This document shows positions 6,419-8,861 of a stretch of DNA of 8,861 nucleotides, in pieces. The translations under genes and the position numbers were made by a program. Location: assembly GCA_002492075.1 (NCBI GenBank), contig DKXD01000120.1:1-8861 (forward strand), read 5' to 3'. The notes below the pieces were generated by a model. The model was not told the DNA's origin, did no database searches, and saw only the letters and a list, made by a program, of their open reading frames with translations. Positions within the stretch are counted from its first letter, which is position 1. Each line of letters opens with the position of its first letter. The stretch comes from Ruminococcaceae bacterium UBA7135. Lineage in GTDB: Bacteria; Bacillota; Clostridia; Oscillospirales; Ruminococcaceae.

Positions 6419-8158
6419 ATGGTTAATATTAAAATTAACGGTGTGGATTATTCCGTTCCCGAAGGCTCGACCATTCTTGAAGCGGCGAGATACGCGGGAA
6501 TAAAAATACCCACGCTGTGTTACTTAAAGGATATCAACGCTATCGGCGCGTGCCGTATCTGCGTTGTTGAAGTAAAGGGCGCCAGAACTCTGGTTGCGGC
6601 TTGTGTATATCCCGTAAACGAGGGCATGGAGATCGTCACCAACTCTCCGAAAGTGCTGGAGAGCCGCAAAACAACGTTGGAGCTTATTATCTCCAATCAC
6701 AAGAAAGAGTGCCTTTCCTGCCGCAGAAGCGGCAACTGCGAGCTTCAGGCTCTGTGCAACGAGTACGGCATAGACGAGAACAAATTCGCGGGCGAGAACC
6801 CCGCCGTTGAGATCGACGATTCCGCGGCGCATATGGTTCGCGACAACTCAAAGTGCATACTCTGCCGCAGATGTGTGGCAGCCTGCGGAGTTACCCAGGG
6901 TATCGGCGTTATAGGCGCTAACGAGCGCGGATTTGCTACACAGATAACATCCCCGTTCGATATGACCCTTGCGGAAACGGCTTGCGTTTCCTGTGGACAG
7001 TGCATTATTGCTTGTCCTACGGGCGCGCTCACCGAAAAGGACGATACCGATAAGTTGCTTGACGCTATCGCGGACCCGACCAAGACGGTTGTTGTTCAGC
7101 CCGCTCCCGCGGTTCGCGCGTCCCTTGGTGAGGCATTCGGCTACCCGATCGGCACAAACGTAGAGGGCAAAATGTATGCGGCTCTGCGCAGACTGGGCTT
7201 TGATAAGGTATTCGATACCAACTTCTCGGCGGATCTCACCATTATGGAAGAGGCTCATGAGTTCCTTGACAGAGTTGCAAACGGCGGAGTTCTCCCGATG
7301 ATCACGTCCTGCTCGCCCGGCTGGGTACGCTACTGCGAGAACTATTTCCCAGAGTTTATCCCCAACCTGTCAACCTGCAAGTCGCCGCAGCAGATGTTCG
7401 GTGCTGTGGTCAAGACATACTACGCTCAGAAGCTCGGCAAGAACCCCGAGGACATTGTTTCCGTTTCGGTTATGCCGTGCACCGCGAAGAAGTTCGAAAA
7501 GATCCGCAGAGATCAGTCGGCAGCGGGAATTTTCGACGTGGATATCACAATAACCACTCGCGAGCTTGCAAAGCTTATCGAAAAGGAAGGCATTATGTTC
7601 CGTGATCTTCCCGATGAGCAGCCCGATTCACCGCTTGGCGCATATACGGGCGCGGGCGTTATCTTCGGCGCTACGGGCGGCGTTATGGAAGCGGCTCTGC
7701 GTACCGCGGTATGGAAGCTTACCGGCGAGAACAACGACGCTCCTATTGAATTTAAGGAGGTTCGCGGCGTTGAGGGCATCAAGGAAGCAAGCTACACCGT
7801 CGGCGACAAGACTGTCAAAGTGGCTGTCGCAAGCGGTCTCGCAAACGCTAAGGCGCTCCTTAAGAAGATAAAGGCAGGGGAAGCAAGCTACGATTTCATT
7901 GAGATCATGGCATGTCCCGGCGGCTGCGTAAACGGCGGCGGACAGATAATCCAGCCCGCAAGCGTTCGCAACTTCACCGATATCCGCGCCGAGCGCGCAA
8001 AGGTTCTTTACGGTATCGACGAAAAGAGCCCGCTGCGCCGTTCGCATGAGAACCCCGATATTCAGACGTTGTACAAGGAGTTCTTTGGCGAGCCCAACTC
8101 GCATAAGGCTCACGAGATTCTTCATACAAGCTACAAGGCTCAGGATCTGTACAGATAA
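6419..8158 (+). CDS. hydA: Bifurcating [FeFe] hydrogenase catalytic subunit HydA (group A3 type)
   Basis: The 579-residue subunit that forms or oxidises H2. N-terminal NuoG-like relay: [2Fe-2S] C34/C45/C48/C62; His-ligated [4Fe-4S] H94-X3-C98-X2-C101-X5-C107; two [4Fe-4S] clusters C146/C149/C152/C156 and C189/C192/C195/C199. H-cluster domain (about 222-579): L1 TSCSPGW (296-302), L2 MPCTAKKFE (352-360) and L3 EIMACPGGC (495-503), giving C298, C354, C499 and C503. E278, E281 and R285 correspond to the proton path of C. pasteurianum CpI. The second L1 cysteine of CpI is serine here (S299). With HydB and HydC the expected reaction is NADH + 2 reduced ferredoxin + 3 H+ to 2 H2. The protein ends soon after the H-domain, without the extra C-terminal iron-sulfur domain of the longer T. 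maritima HydA, as in trimeric HydABC enzymes. AAAGGAG (6402-6408) precedes the ATG. Maturases HydEFG are not in the window. Confidence 0.95.
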   Translation: MVNIKINGVDYSVPEGSTILEAARYAGIKIPTLCYLKDINAIGACRICVVEVKGARTLVAACVYPVNEGMEIVTNSPKVLESRKTTLELIISNHKKECLSCRRSGNCELQALCNEYGIDENKFAGENPAVEIDDSAAHMVRDNSKCILCRRCVAACGVTQGIGVIGANERGFATQITSPFDMTLAETACVSCGQCIIACPTGALTEKDDTDKLLDAIADPTKTVVVQPAPAVRASLGEAFGYPIGTNVEGKMYAALRRLGFDKVFDTNFSADLTIMEEAHEFLDRVANGGVLPMITSCSPGWVRYCENYFPEFIPNLSTCKSPQQMFGAVVKTYYAQKLGKNPEDIVSVSVMPCTAKKFEKIRRDQSAAGIFDVDITITTRELAKLIEKEGIMFRDLPDEQPDSPLGAYTGAGVIFGATGGVMEAALRTAVWKLTGENNDAPIEFKEVRGVEGIKEASYTVGDKTVKVAVASGLANAKALLKKIKAGEASYDFIEIMACPGGCVNGGGQIIQPASVRNFTDIRAERAKVLYGIDEKSPLRRSHENPDIQTLYKEFFGEPNSHKAHEILHTSYKAQDLYR

Positions 8159-8181
8159 AATTCTAAAGAAAAATAACATCG

Positions 8182-8211
8182 GTGCCGTATGCAAACGCAT
8201 ACGGCACTTTT
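8182..8211 (+). terminator. Intrinsic terminator of the hydrogenase operon
   Basis: A perfect 11-bp stem GTGCCGTATGC/GCATACGGCAC (8182-8192 with 8197-8207) with an AAAC loop is followed by TTTT, starting 24 bases after the hydA stop. Confidence 0.9.
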
Positions 8212-8222
8212 GTTCGTCAAAA

Positions 8223-8269
8223 AGTGTGTTTCTTCTTTTTCTCCCCGCTTTGCGAGGAAAGAAAGCACT
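8223..8269. repeat. Imperfect inverted repeat downstream of the terminator
   Basis: AGTG (8223-8226) and the following TTTCTT pair with the AAGAAA and CACT ending at 8269, with CCCCGC-TTT-GCG near the tip and a bulge of about 7 pyrimidines on the left arm. It may be a decayed second terminator or a structured spacer. No open frame of note crosses it. Confidence 0.25.
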
Positions 8270-8351
8270 CCTCAGGTTTGTGAAAATTGCACAAAAATCC
8301 ACTGCCGAATAGTAAATTATCCACAAATAATAACTCGTTACGCAAAACTCC

Positions 8352-8380
8352 TTGAAAAAAATCCAAAATTAATATATAAT
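8352..8380 (+). promoter_or_regulatory. Promoter of pgi, TTGAAA-N17-TATAAT
   Basis: TTGAAA (8352-8357), exactly 17 bases and a perfect TATAAT (8375-8380) precede pgi. The predicted start near 8387 leaves a leader of about 55 nt. The terminator upstream makes pgi a separate transcription unit from the hydrogenase operon. Confidence 0.8.
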
Positions 8381-8442
8381 AAGAGTAGAGCATTGTGTCC
8401 AAAATTTATAAAATGTTGGCATAATGGAAAGGAGCACAAATT

Positions 8443-8861
8443 ATGAGCATCAAACTTGACGACAAATACTTAAAGGACTTTGTCCGCCCACACGAATTGG
8501 CAGAGTATGCACCGTCCGTAAAAACGGCATACGAAACGCTGATGTCGAAAACAGGCGCGGGCAATGATTTTTTGGGCTGGATAGACCTTCCGGTGAACTA
8601 CGATAAAGAGGAGTTTGAGCGGATAAAAAAGGCGGCTGCCAAAATCAAAAGCGACAGCAAGGTGCTGATCGTTATCGGCATTGGCGGTTCGTATCTGGGT
8701 GCGAGAGCGGTCATCGAAGCGCTGAAGTCTACGCTGTACAACTCTTTGGCAAAGGACACACCCGAGATCTACTTCTGCGGAAACAGCATCTCCCCGACGT
8801 ACCTCAACGAGGTCATCTCGCTTGTTAAGGACAGAGACTTCTCCGTGAACATCATCTCCAA
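8443..8861 (+). CDS. pgi: Glucose-6-phosphate isomerase, 5' part (runs off the window)
   Basis: Interconverts glucose 6-phosphate and fructose 6-phosphate in the cytoplasm (glycolysis and gluconeogenesis). The first 139 codons plus 2 bases are present and open to the window end, about a third of the roughly 450 residues usual for the short Gram-positive form. The N-terminus [10 protein letters not shown] and the stretch [22 protein letters not shown] (about 29-50) fit that subfamily. [14 protein letters not shown] (77-90) is the sugar-phosphate (SIS) binding motif diagnostic of Pgi, and GNSISPTYL (113-121) is also typical. AAAGGAG (8428-8434) lies 8 bases before the ATG. No frame problem is seen in the visible part. 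Confidence 0.93.
   Translation, partial: MSIKLDDKYLKDFVRPHELAEYAPSVKTAYETLMSKTGAGNDFLGWIDLPVNYDKEEFERIKKAAAKIKSDSKVLIVIGIGGSYLGARAVIEALKSTLYNSLAKDTPEIYFCGNSISPTYLNEVISLVKDRDFSVNIIS

Noticed and set aside
7628..8326. Open frame of 232 codons on the minus strand over the end of hydA
   Set aside because: It runs through the hydrogenase operon terminator hairpin and the H-cluster coding region, and the product has no recognisable domain.

Overview
The window looks like chromosomal DNA from an anaerobic, fermentative Gram-positive bacterium, most likely a gut or rumen clostridium of the Ruminococcaceae/Oscillospiraceae type. This is inferred from gene content: a three-gene [FeFe] hydrogenase operon of the electron-bifurcating class, a plant-polysaccharide glycosidase of family GH127, a short Gram-positive-type glucose-6-phosphate isomerase, strong GGAGG-type ribosome binding sites, and AT-rich spacers carrying near-consensus TTGaca/TATAAT promoters between moderately GC-rich genes. 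The species cannot be fixed from the sequence alone.

Layout. (1) 52-1128 (+): aspartate carbamoyltransferase (pyrB) with a PyrI-like four-cysteine zinc module fused to its C-terminus and no regulatory-chain allosteric domain. It ends at a hairpin (1131-1160) shared with the convergent gene. (2) 1164-1679 (-): unknown small multi-pass membrane protein. A consensus promoter lies directly on its start, and an array of TGTAA/TTACA motifs lies just upstream. (3) 1788-3584 (-): cytoplasmic GH127 beta-L-arabinofuranosidase-like enzyme with all expected catalytic and zinc residues. (4) 3598-3997: a regulatory region of about 400 bases between the divergent GH127 and hydrogenase transcripts, with promoters on both sides and a run of inverted repeats (3756-3822), including cre/LacI-like and Rex-like sites. 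(5) 3998-8158 (+): hydC-hydB-hydA, closed by a strong terminator at 8182-8211. (6) 8443 to the window end (+): 5' part of pgi with its own promoter.

How the genes fit together. HydC and HydB resemble the NuoE and NuoF modules and supply the NADH/FMN and iron-sulfur chain. HydA carries the H-cluster and the NuoG-like iron-sulfur chain. Together they would couple NADH and reduced ferredoxin oxidation to H2 formation, disposing of the reductant made in sugar fermentation. GH127 (release of L-arabinose from plant glycans) and Pgi (upper glycolysis) are consistent with that lifestyle, and PyrB is housekeeping pyrimidine synthesis.

No mobile element, CRISPR array, tRNA or rRNA was seen. The least ordinary items are the reduced PyrB-zinc fusion, the two clusters of operator-like repeats, the possible leaderless membrane-protein transcript, and the TSCSPGW form of the H-cluster L1 motif. 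None of them by itself amounts to a new system.
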